A DNA stretch of 11,686 bases, taken from the NCBI GenBank assembly GCA_003241175.1, contig QFOI01000072.1, positions 1 through 11,686 of the forward strand, given 5' to 3'. Made by a program: the position numbers and the translations under genes. This document shows, piece by piece, positions 1 through 5,755 of this stretch. How positions within the stretch are numbered: position 1 is the stretch's first letter; each line of letters starts with the position of its first letter. The stretch comes from Pseudopedobacter saltans. Its GTDB lineage: Bacteria; Bacteroidota; Bacteroidia; Chitinophagales; Chitinophagaceae. The notes under the pieces were generated by a model, which saw only the letters and a list, made by a program, of their open reading frames with translations, was not told the DNA's origin and made no database searches.

Positions 1-770
1 AACAAAATGTTGGCAACCACACTCGTGGCAATTTTGTACATAGCATCCTGACCAAATATGGCTGTTATGATAAATGTCGGTATTGTATAGATCAGTATAA
101 TAGAAATCGAGTACCAAAGTGCGTTACGAATACCTTGAGCCTTAGACTCACTTTTTTTAAGAAAAAAACTGACAGTTACAGGAATCAAAGGGAACACGCA
201 TGGTGTAAAAACCATAACTAAACCCGCCAAAAAGCAAGCCCAAAAAATACCTAAAGGACTACTGTTATTATCGCCAATCACACTAGCATTTGTACTTTTA
301 TCAGTTGCCTTTTCAGTTCCTCCAATAGGTTTTATACCAACTGAAAAAGTAGTATCACCAGTAGGATAATCGTTTCCCAATTGTGCCATCCATCCAAATG
401 CGCCTTTTACACGTATATCCTTATCGCTTGAGATAGACAATAACTGATGTATGGTAACACTATCTGTGTAAAATTGTGTCATCATTTGAACAATAGAATC
501 TTGTCCAGTTTGTAAGTTTCCAGTTTCGGTCGGTTTACTGTGAACATACTGCAATAAGGAACTATCCAATGTCAATGTGGATGCAAAATCTTCATCACTT
601 TTTCTCTGGATGGAAAACAGTTTGGCTCCAGTTGGTATTTTGATAGAAACTGTTAGTTCCACCGTAGAGTCTGACATACGTTGAGCAGCAAAATCTATTT
701 TCGGATTTTGCGCTAATAGGTTAGAAAACAATCCTACAGTAAAAAATAGGGCAATTAGTACTCTTTTCAA
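1..770 (-). CDS. dsbD: DsbD-type thiol:disulfide interchange protein, N-terminal part (runs off left edge)
   Basis: Inner-membrane protein expected to carry electrons from cytoplasmic thioredoxin to periplasmic thiol proteins. The visible 256 codons encode a signal peptide (MKRVLIALFF..., probable cleavage after LLA at residue 20), a periplasmic domain to about residue 170, then the start of the DsbD/CcdA membrane domain with the hallmark FTPCVFPLIPV (Cys191). The C-terminal thioredoxin domain expected in full-length DsbD lies outside the window. I chose TTG at 770 because no ATG or GTG precedes the signal peptide in this frame and the start resembles the MKRILF... start of the neighbouring protein. 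Oddity: the periplasmic domain is homologous to DsbD-alpha but contains no cysteine; the C-x4-C region of the neighbour is replaced by WMAQLGNDYPTG. Upstream, TCGCTTTG (minus 791-784) is only a near match to a -7 box. Family assignment is firm; substrate is unknown. Confidence 0.85.
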   Translation of the reverse strand, partial: MKRVLIALFFTVGLFSNLLAQNPKIDFAAQRMSDSTVELTVSIKIPTGAKLFSIQRKSDEDFASTLTLDSSLLQYVHSKPTETGNLQTGQDSIVQMMTQFYTDSVTIHQLLSISSDKDIRVKGAFGWMAQLGNDYPTGDTTFSVGIKPIGGTEKATDKSTNASVIGDNNSSPLGIFWACFLAGLVMVFTPCVFPLIPVTVSFFLKKSESKAQGIRNALWYSISIILIYTIPTFIITAIFGQDAMYKIATSVVANIL

Positions 771-829
771 TCTGATCTTTTTTACAAAGCGATAAATAGT
801 ATAGAAAAATGGTATACTTAAATACGAAG

Positions 830-860
830 AAGGTTTGCTCCAATATTCAGAGCAAACCTT
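830..860 (-). terminator. Hairpin terminator after the secreted DsbD-alpha gene
   Basis: An 11-bp perfect inverted repeat, AAGGTTTGCTC (830-840) and GAGCAAACCTT (850-860), encloses a 9-base loop. It begins 25 bases after the stop codon of the minus-strand gene ending at 885 and lies before the next gene start at 770. The tail on the minus strand (CTTCGTATTT) is only moderately T-rich; the plus strand side (TTAATTTCTTTT) is richer, but no plus-strand gene reads into it. It probably separates the two thiol-redox genes into different transcripts. Confidence 0.65.
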
Positions 861-884
861 TTAATTTCTTTTACAGGAAGTATA

Positions 885-1325
885 TTATAACTTGACACTA
901 AATGATTCTTTTGTCGGAGGCAAACATTCATGGTCATTACAGATCATGTACTCGATGTTACCGCTTAGATTGGTGCTTGCATTACCTTTTACTTTAACTA
1001 ATTGAGTGAAAGTAACAGTTCCAGCATAGTATTTAACATCCATGCCAAAATTTTTGTCATGCACACTTTGAAGTTTACCTTTTTCCAATGTTTTTCCCGT
1101 TAAGCTTACTAGAGGATTTTTGGTAAAGTTGAACTTCGTTGGAACAGGACCGTCACCAACCAAATTTTGGGAATAAATGTGCCAGGAAGAAGGTACTGTT
1201 GCAACAAAAGTGACTTCATAGACCCCAGCGCCTTTTTTAACAGCCGAATTTTTCCAAGTAACGGATTGTGCAAATGCGCCAACCGCCAAAAATGATAAAA
1301 CCATCAAGAATAAAATTCTTTTCAT
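885..1325 (-). CDS. Secreted stand-alone DsbD-alpha-like thiol-disulfide domain protein
   Basis: 146 residues: a signal peptide (MKRILFLMVLSFLAVGAFAQ, cleavage near residue 20) followed by one domain resembling the N-terminal periplasmic domain of DsbD. Its C-terminal motif YMICNDHECLPPT contains a C-x4-C pair (Cys129, Cys134) followed by LPP, like the redox-active pair of DsbD-alpha, which shuttles electrons to periplasmic partners. The protein ends just after the domain and has no membrane segment apart from the signal, so it should be soluble in the periplasm. It lies next to a DsbD gene whose own alpha-like domain lacks cysteines; the two domains align recognisably (for example KGKLQS...TVTFTQLVKVKG against TGNLQT...SVTIHQLLSIS). 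I infer it acts in trans as the missing electron-accepting domain. A good promoter precedes it and a hairpin follows it. Function is inferred; domain family is confident. Confidence 0.85.
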   Translation of the reverse strand: MKRILFLMVLSFLAVGAFAQSVTWKNSAVKKGAGVYEVTFVATVPSSWHIYSQNLVGDGPVPTKFNFTKNPLVSLTGKTLEKGKLQSVHDKNFGMDVKYYAGTVTFTQLVKVKGNASTNLSGNIEYMICNDHECLPPTKESFSVKL

Positions 1326-1338
1326 CTCTAAATTTTTA

Positions 1339-1367
1339 CAAAGTTATTAATTGTTGAGCATAAACAA
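1339..1367 (-). promoter_or_regulatory. Bacteroidota-type promoter for the secreted DsbD-alpha gene
   Basis: Read on the minus strand, TTG (1367-1365), an 18-base spacer and TAACTTTG (1346-1339) match the Bacteroidota pattern of a -33 TTG/TTTG element and a -7 TAnnTTTG element. The expected transcription start is only about 10 bases before the ATG at 1325, giving a very short leader. It lies in the 56-bp gap after purQ, so the gene probably has its own promoter. Confidence 0.6.
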
Positions 1368-1381
1368 TGTTAAAACATCGA

Positions 1382-2041
1382 TTATATTAAACCTAAGTAT
1401 TTAAACACTTTTACGCCATCCGTGTTACCCAAAATACTTGAAGTAGCACGCTCTGGATGTGGCATCATGCCAAAAACATTGCCATTTTTGTTTTTTACGC
1501 CTGCAATATTGTTAATGGAGCCATTTGGATTGCCTTTTTCGGTAACTGAGCCGTTTTCTTCTGTGTATCTGAATAAGATTTGATTGTTGGATTCTAGTTC
1601 TTCAATAGTTTTTGCATCGGCAAAATAACGCCCTTCACCATGTGCAATAGGAATTTTTAGGGAAGGATTTTCTTGATTTCCAATGAATGTATTTTGACAG
1701 ATAAATTTTTGGTTGGCATTTGCCAATAAAGCTCCGGGAAGAAGATGACTTTCGCAAAGGATTTGGAATCCGTTACAAACACCTAATACTTTTCCTCCAT
1801 TATTGGCGAATTCGATGACACTTTGCATCATCGGACTAAAGCGTGCAATAGCACCACATCTCAAATAATCACCGTAAGAAAAACCACCAGGTAAAACAAT
1901 ACAATCCTCTGTCGTAAATCCACTTAAATCTTTGTCTTTGTGCCAAAGCATTACTACTTCTTTGTTCAAGTCATTCTGCAATGCGTCTTGCATGTCTCTG
2001 TCACAGTTAGAACCTGGAAATACCACAACTCCAAATTTCAT
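1382..2041 (-). CDS. purQ: Phosphoribosylformylglycinamidine synthase, glutaminase subunit PurQ
   Basis: Class I glutamine amidotransferase that hydrolyses glutamine and supplies ammonia to PurL for conversion of FGAR to FGAM in purine synthesis; acts in the cytoplasm. The 219 residues match the usual length of the stand-alone subunit. Visible motifs are FPGSNCDRD (residues 8-16), GGFSYGDYLRCGAIAR (52-67), the nucleophile elbow GVCNGFQ with Cys89, and the catalytic His195 and Glu197 in MPHPERA. The ATG at 2041 gives the canonical MKFGVVVFPGSN start. A separate purQ implies separate small purL and purS genes elsewhere, in contrast to organisms with a single fused PurL; neither is in this window. 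The gene is preceded by a clear -7 box and stops 56 bases before the next gene. Confidence 0.97.
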   Translation of the reverse strand: MKFGVVVFPGSNCDRDMQDALQNDLNKEVVMLWHKDKDLSGFTTEDCIVLPGGFSYGDYLRCGAIARFSPMMQSVIEFANNGGKVLGVCNGFQILCESHLLPGALLANANQKFICQNTFIGNQENPSLKIPIAHGEGRYFADAKTIEELESNNQILFRYTEENGSVTEKGNPNGSINNIAGVKNKNGNVFGMMPHPERATSSILGNTDGVKVFKYLGLI

Positions 2042-2072
2042 TGTCTTTAATTATTTTATTCGAAAGAAAGCG

Positions 2073-2080
2073 CAAATATA
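2073..2080 (-). promoter_or_regulatory. Candidate -7 promoter box for purQ
   Basis: The minus strand reads TATATTTG followed by CGC, an exact match to TAnnTTTG, 31 bases before the purQ ATG. No convincing -33 TTTG is present at the expected spacing; only a T-rich stretch occurs there. The same eight bases followed by CG occur before the membrane-protein gene at 3105. Confidence 0.5.
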
Positions 2081-2112
2081 ATCAAAACACACGGAAAGGA
2101 AAACCTATTTAC

Positions 2113-3105
2113 TTAAAATCGAATTATCTGTAAGGAATGAAGATTGGTATAATAAATTCCTAAAACGATCAACCAAAACCAAAGGTTTATGACCCATTTG
2201 GAACTTGCATAATAAAAGATATTGGATGCCAATAATGAAGCACAAATCATCACAAACAAAAGTACCTGCAAGGATTCTTTGGGAAATAAAAATGCATTGC
2301 CAATCGTCAACAAAAAAGCAAAACTCATCAATCCCCAAATTTTCCTGGCTGCAATCATGAGCTTGCCACTGTTTTGTTGCCCAGTCAAAATTCCAAAAAC
2401 AACAGATATGCCGACAAAACCCCATGCAACCAAATACAACAATGGATTGCCTGTAAGCTTTAAATTTTGCAATTCAAGTTTGGGTATAAAACGAAAAACA
2501 TGAACATAGTTGTCAGACAAAAAAAGGTAGGCGGCCAAAAAATAAAACGGTAATAGCAATCCTATGATCCAAACGATGATCAACCTAAACTTAAAACTAC
2601 TCAACGATATTAGCCCAAACAAAAGAATAAGTGTCCATACCAAAGATGGTGGATACAAAATGACACCCACACTTGTCAACATACTAAGATTAAAGATCAG
2701 TTTCTCCGGTTTTTCCACGGAATGAAGTATCCTAAAAGTTGCCAATATCTCAATAAACAATGTATTCATAATCAACGGACTGCTGATATTGTTCCATTGG
2801 AGCAAAAGCGCAGTGAAAAGAACGTAGACCATTCCCGGCAGTGCGTTATCTTTTGGAAAAAGAAAAAGGTTATTGGTGGCAGCATTTAAACGGTTAGCTT
2901 GTAATGAAACCAAGATTAAATATACCAAAAACAAAACCGCGCCAGACATGCCGGACCAAGATGTCAAAAATCTATCTAAAACCGTCTCGTTACCAGAAAC
3001 AACAATCTGAGGTCCCTGAAAAATAAACGGAAGATGGATGAAAATACAGAGTAAAGTAATCCAGACTACTGCTGCTGCGGACTTGGCTTTGAATAAAGAA
3101 ACCAC
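2113..3105 (-). CDS. Polytopic inner-membrane protein of unknown function, possibly DUF6427-like
   Basis: 330 residues dominated by hydrophobic segments; roughly nine to ten membrane helices can be drawn (about residues 11-30, 54-70, 90-103, 112-127, 141-151, 155-170, 174-196, 221-241, 257-274, 279-298 and 304-322). There are no recognisable catalytic or transport motifs. The arrangement of short loops, the start MVSLFKAKS and motifs such as NNLFLFPKD and FRILHS recall the Bacteroidota-specific membrane family I know as DUF6427, but I hold that only loosely. The start is a GTG at 3105; no ATG occurs until residue 53, which would remove the first helix. A TATATTTG box lies 34 bases upstream. 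It lies upstream of purQ in the same direction, but purQ appears to have its own promoter, so a shared function is not implied. Confidence 0.8.
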   Translation of the reverse strand: MVSLFKAKSAAAVVWITLLCIFIHLPFIFQGPQIVVSGNETVLDRFLTSWSGMSGAVLFLVYLILVSLQANRLNAATNNLFLFPKDNALPGMVYVLFTALLLQWNNISSPLIMNTLFIEILATFRILHSVEKPEKLIFNLSMLTSVGVILYPPSLVWTLILLFGLISLSSFKFRLIIVWIIGLLLPFYFLAAYLFLSDNYVHVFRFIPKLELQNLKLTGNPLLYLVAWGFVGISVVFGILTGQQNSGKLMIAARKIWGLMSFAFLLTIGNAFLFPKESLQVLLFVMICASLLASNIFYYASSKWVINLWFWLIVLGIYYTNLHSLQIIRF

Positions 3106-3138
3106 TTCGTGTTTTTATATTTGTAATGATTATCAACG

Positions 3139-3146
3139 CAAATATA
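3139..3146 (-). promoter_or_regulatory. Candidate -7 promoter box for the membrane-protein gene
   Basis: The minus strand reads TATATTTG, an exact TAnnTTTG match, 33 bases before the GTG start at 3105. No -33 TTTG is visible at the usual 19-23 base spacing. That position now coincides with the left end of insertion element E1, so the ancestral upstream element may have been displaced, although the sequence to the right of E1 offers no obvious TTTG either. Confidence 0.45.
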
Positions 3147-3163
3147 ATTTTATATTGTAATTA

Positions 3164-3335
3164 CCTGTTGTGCATTTAGGAAAATAATGAGAGAAAATAA
3201 GAGATTGCTTCGTTATTCTTCCTCGCAATGACGGACATTTTTGTTGAAATGCGATAGCAGTCAAACGTCATTGCGAACGAAGTGAAGCAATCTAAGTACC
3301 GAACTAATGAAAAAAATCTCTAAATGCACAACATG
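3164..3335. mobile_element. E1: MITE-like palindromic element with direct-repeat flanks
   Basis: The outer ends are a perfect 14-bp inverted repeat, TGTTGTGCATTTAG (3166-3179) and CTAAATGCACAACA (3320-3333). Immediately outside, an identical 11-bp direct repeat TATTGTAATTA occurs on both sides (3153-3163 and 3336-3346), as expected of a target-site duplication. The interior holds a second, independent inverted repeat and no coding frame. Ends of the same type occur in E2 at 5534-5720, with a different interior. The element lies between the divergent membrane-protein and kup genes, upstream of the kup promoter. I infer a non-autonomous transposable element whose transposase is encoded elsewhere; the exact boundary could shift by one or two bases. 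Confidence 0.75.
3202..3293. repeat. Inner palindromic repeat of E1 (AGATTGCTTC ... TCGCAATGACG type)
   Basis: Left arm 3202-3233 begins AGATTGCTTC and ends TCGCAATGACG; right arm 3266-3293 begins CGTCATTGCGA and ends GAAGCAATCT. The arms pair at both ends with a variable middle, around a 32-base centre. Sequences of this type (CGTCATTGCGA...GAAGCAATC) are, as I recall, common interspersed palindromes in many bacteria. Here it is nested inside the GTTGTGC-ended element. Confidence 0.7.
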
Positions 3336-3412
3336 TATTGTAATTATCCATTTGTTAAACATAAGAAGATGCTAAATATTCGTTTTTTGCTATAAAGCAG
3401 AAAAAATGACCT

Positions 3413-3446
3413 TTTGGTTTTTCTATTCCAAACTGACTTACATTTG
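3413..3446 (+). promoter_or_regulatory. Bacteroidota-type promoter for kup
   Basis: TTTG (3413-3416), a 22-base spacer and TACATTTG (3439-3446) match the -33/-7 pattern with an exact TAnnTTTG box. The predicted start near 3451 leaves a leader of about 70 bases before the GTG at 3523. That leader contains a 10-bp perfect palindrome GCTATATAGC (3475-3484), whose meaning is unclear. E1 lies entirely upstream, so this promoter appears intact. Confidence 0.6.
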
Positions 3447-3522
3447 CGGCGTTTTATTTACCGAAAATAGCAGTGCTATATAGCGTAACCAAACCATATT
3501 TTATCATTCATCTTTATTGTAA

Positions 3523-5523
3523 GTGAGTCATAAACGTAACCTTAAAGGAATCTCCGCCGCTGGGCTTATTGTTGCATTGGGTATCATTTATGGTGATATC
3601 GGTACGTCACCTTTGTATGTGATGAACGCCATAATCAGAGACCATGTTGTCAACGAGTTTCTTATCATTGGAGCCATCTCATGTGTTATCTGGACCTTAA
3701 CTTTACAGACAACTGTCAAGTATGTGATACTTACACTTCAAGCAGACAATAACGGGGAAGGTGGTATTTTCAGTTTGTATGCATTGGTGCGAAGGCAGAA
3801 AAAGTGGCTGGTATATGTCGCTATGATTGGCGGAGCTTCACTGTTGGCGGATGGTATTATTACGCCACCTGTAACGGTTACTTCCGCAATAGAAGGTCTA
3901 CGATTAATTCATTTTAAACATTTTGATCTGGCAACAATAACAACTACCGAGATCGTGTGGATTGTTATATTCATATTGGCGGGGCTCTTCTTCCTACAAC
4001 AGTTTGGAACAGCGTCCATCGGTAAGTTTTTTGGTCCTGTAATGTTGCTTTGGTTCTTGATGTTGGCAGTTGTTGGTGGATCCAATATTCACGAATATTG
4101 GGCTGTACTCAAGGCTTTCAATCCATATTATGCGTTCAAACTACTGACAAATTATCCACATGGTTTTTGGCTATTGGGTGCTGTTTTTTTATGTACAACA
4201 GGGGCAGAGGCGCTGTATTCAGACATGGGACACTGCGGTCGCGAAAACATTCGGATCTCTTGGGGATTTGTCAAATTATGTTTGATTTTGAATTATTTGG
4301 GACAAGGTGCTTGGTTATTACATAATCTAAATGGTCATTTTATAGGTTCTCCTGATATGCAAGCCATGGGGAATGCATTTTTCAATATGATGCCTGAATG
4401 GTTTAAATTAACCGGAATTATATTGGCGACTTTAGCGGCAGTTATTGCTTCGCAGGCATTGATTTCGGGTTCATTTACCTTGATCTCGGAGGCGCAGAGA
4501 TTAAATCTTTGGCCTAAAATCAAGATTAACTACCCTACGGAAGAGAAAGGTCAAGTTTATATACCTGGATTGAACTGGTTATTGTGTTTTGGCTGCTTTT
4601 TCATTGTCGTGTTTTTTAAGGAATCTTCCAAGATGGAAGGTGCTTATGGATTAGCCATTACCTTGTGTATGATTAGCACATCTATTTTGTTTGCCAATTA
4701 TTTGCAGAAAAAGCGCACCAATATTTTCCTTCGCTATCTGTACCTTTTAGTGTTTCTAGTGATAGAATTTTCCTTCTTTTTTGCGAATCTTGACAAGTTT
4801 CCACATGGAGGTTATGTCACCGTTATAGTAGCTGGTATATTATTCTATGTCATGTACACTTGGTTTAGAGCGAGAAAAATCAAGAATAGATATGTAGAAT
4901 TTGTTCGTCTGGAACACTATATCCCAATGATTCAGGAACTTAGCAATGACAAAACTGTTGTCAAATATGCAACGCATCTTGTTTACATGACGAGTGCTGA
5001 CAATCCCAAAGAAATCGAACATAAAATAGTTTACTCCATATTGAACAGAAAACCGAAACGTGCAGACATATATTGGTTTGTGCATGTGGACGTTTTGGAT
5101 GATCCTTATACTTGTGAATATGTCGTTGACCATATAATTCCAAATGATATTATAAGAGTGGAGTTCCGTCTCGGTTTCAGAGTTGAACAAAAAATCAGTT
5201 CCATGTTGCGCAAAGTTGTGGAAGAACTTGCCATTAATCGAGAAGTAAATATCGTGAGCCGTTATGAAAGTCTGGAAAGGAACAATGTTGCAGGAGACTT
5301 TCAATTCATCGTTATGGAAAAATATCTTTCCAATGACAATGATTTGTCATTCATGGATAAACTAATCATGAAATCTTATTTTTGGTTGAAACAGATCAGT
5401 TTGAACGAAGAAAGAGGTTTTGGTTTGGATCAAAGTTCTGTCGATGTGGAGAAGTATCCATTGATTGTTACACCAACATCTACAATGCCTCTGAAAAGAA
5501 TTTTCCCTAAAGAAAAATATTAA
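3523..5523 (+). CDS. kup: Low-affinity potassium uptake protein of the KUP/HAK/KT family
   Basis: Inner-membrane K+ transporter, in this family probably K+/H+ symport. The 666 residues comprise about twelve membrane helices to residue 447 or so and a cytosolic C-terminal region of about 215 residues. Family signatures visible are GDIGTSPLYV (24-33), DNNGEGG (73-79), DGIITPPVTVTSAIEG (108-123) and GAEALYSDMGH (225-235), including the conserved acidic residues Asp25 and Glu121/Glu122-region. The start is GTG, immediately preceded in frame by TAA; no ATG is available until the middle of the first helix, so GTG is forced. Length is slightly above the 622 residues of E. coli Kup. It is transcribed alone from the promoter at 3413-3446 and faces the flavoprotein gene. 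Its natural terminator is now about 200 bases further away because E2 inserted just after the stop codon. Confidence 0.96.
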   Translation: MSHKRNLKGISAAGLIVALGIIYGDIGTSPLYVMNAIIRDHVVNEFLIIGAISCVIWTLTLQTTVKYVILTLQADNNGEGGIFSLYALVRRQKKWLVYVAMIGGASLLADGIITPPVTVTSAIEGLRLIHFKHFDLATITTTEIVWIVIFILAGLFFLQQFGTASIGKFFGPVMLLWFLMLAVVGGSNIHEYWAVLKAFNPYYAFKLLTNYPHGFWLLGAVFLCTTGAEALYSDMGHCGRENIRISWGFVKLCLILNYLGQGAWLLHNLNGHFIGSPDMQAMGNAFFNMMPEWFKLTGIILATLAAVIASQALISGSFTLISEAQRLNLWPKIKINYPTEEKGQVYIPGLNWLLCFGCFFIVVFFKESSKMEGAYGLAITLCMISTSILFANYLQKKRTNIFLRYLYLLVFLVIEFSFFFANLDKFPHGGYVTVIVAGILFYVMYTWFRARKIKNRYVEFVRLEHYIPMIQELSNDKTVVKYATHLVYMTSADNPKEIEHKIVYSILNRKPKRADIYWFVHVDVLDDPYTCEYVVDHIIPNDIIRVEFRLGFRVEQKISSMLRKVVEELAINREVNIVSRYESLERNNVAGDFQFIVMEKYLSNDNDLSFMDKLIMKSYFWLKQISLNEERGFGLDQSSVDVEKYPLIVTPTSTMPLKRIFPKEKY

Positions 5524-5533
5524 TCAAAAAGCC

Positions 5534-5720
5534 GTTGTGCTTTTAGGGGAAAAATAGAGGTTTCTTTTCTTTTAGTAATAGTAACGACATAAAATGTTGA
5601 GGTTTTTCTCGCAATTAGGACAAACCCCACCCTTATTCCCTCCCCTTGAGGGGAGGGTTAGGGAGAGGTGTTCAAAAAATGTAAAACATTAACTAGGATA
5701 AGTACCCAAATGCACGACGG
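5534..5720. mobile_element. E2: MITE-like element inserted between kup and its terminator
   Basis: The ends are imperfect inverted repeats: GTTGTGCTTTTAGGG (5534-5548) and CCCAAATGCACGAC (5705-5718), 11 of 14 positions matching and close to the E1 ends. A 15-bp direct repeat ATTAATCAAAAAGCC flanks it exactly (5519-5533 and 5721-5735). If the CC/GG pairs at 5532-5533 and 5719-5720 belong to the element, the duplication is 13 bp. The left copy contains the kup stop codon and the right copy is part of the terminator hairpin, so the pre-insertion sequence can be reconstructed by removing one copy plus the element. No coding frame is visible inside. The interior is unrelated to that of E1 except for AAGTACC near the right end. 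Confidence 0.78.
5638..5657. repeat. Inner palindrome of E2 (CCCTCCCCT TG AGGGGAGGG)
   Basis: Two 9-base arms separated by TG form a near-perfect 20-base palindrome, with weaker complementarity extending outward (CACC... on the left, ...AGAGGTG on the right). This GC-rich stretch is unlike the surrounding AT-rich sequence. No T-run follows it, so it is not an intrinsic terminator. I recall similar CCCCTTGAGGGG palindromes as dispersed repeats in Bacteroidota. Confidence 0.75.
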
Positions 5721-5727
5721 ATTAATC

Positions 5728-5755
5728 AAAAAGCCTTCCAGACGGAAGGCTTTTT
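5728..5755. terminator. Bidirectional intrinsic terminator between convergent genes
   Basis: GCCTTCC (5733-5739), loop AGAC, GGAAGGC (5744-5750), flanked by A5 on the left and T7 on the right, so U-tracts follow the stem on both strands. It directly adjoins the stop codon of the minus-strand flavoprotein gene (5756). On the plus side it originally lay right after the kup stop codon; E2 has pushed it downstream, and its first bases (AAAAAGCC) are duplicated at 5526-5533. Confidence 0.9.

Noticed and set aside
2222..2503. 93-codon plus-strand frame opposite the membrane-protein gene
   Set aside because: The complementary frame encodes coherent membrane helices with a proper start and promoter; this frame has no family features.
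3116..3123. Plus-strand TATATTTG as a promoter
   Set aside because: No plus-strand gene follows before kup, which has its own better promoter, and no -33 element has the right spacing.
3164..3335. E1 as a small structured RNA or riboswitch for kup
   Set aside because: It lies upstream of the kup promoter, its direct-repeat flanks indicate insertion, and related ends occur after kup in E2.
3475..3484. GCTATATAGC palindrome in the kup leader as an operator
   Set aside because: Ten bases of AT-rich symmetry are easily due to chance and no second copy or matching regulator is visible.
4840..5304. 154-codon open frame on the minus strand inside kup
   Set aside because: It is antisense to the well-conserved C-terminal region of kup, has no recognisable domain and no promoter; it is a by-product of kup codon use.
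5638..5657. GC-rich hairpin in E2 as the kup terminator
   Set aside because: No T-run follows the stem on either strand, and a proper terminator is present at 5728-5755.
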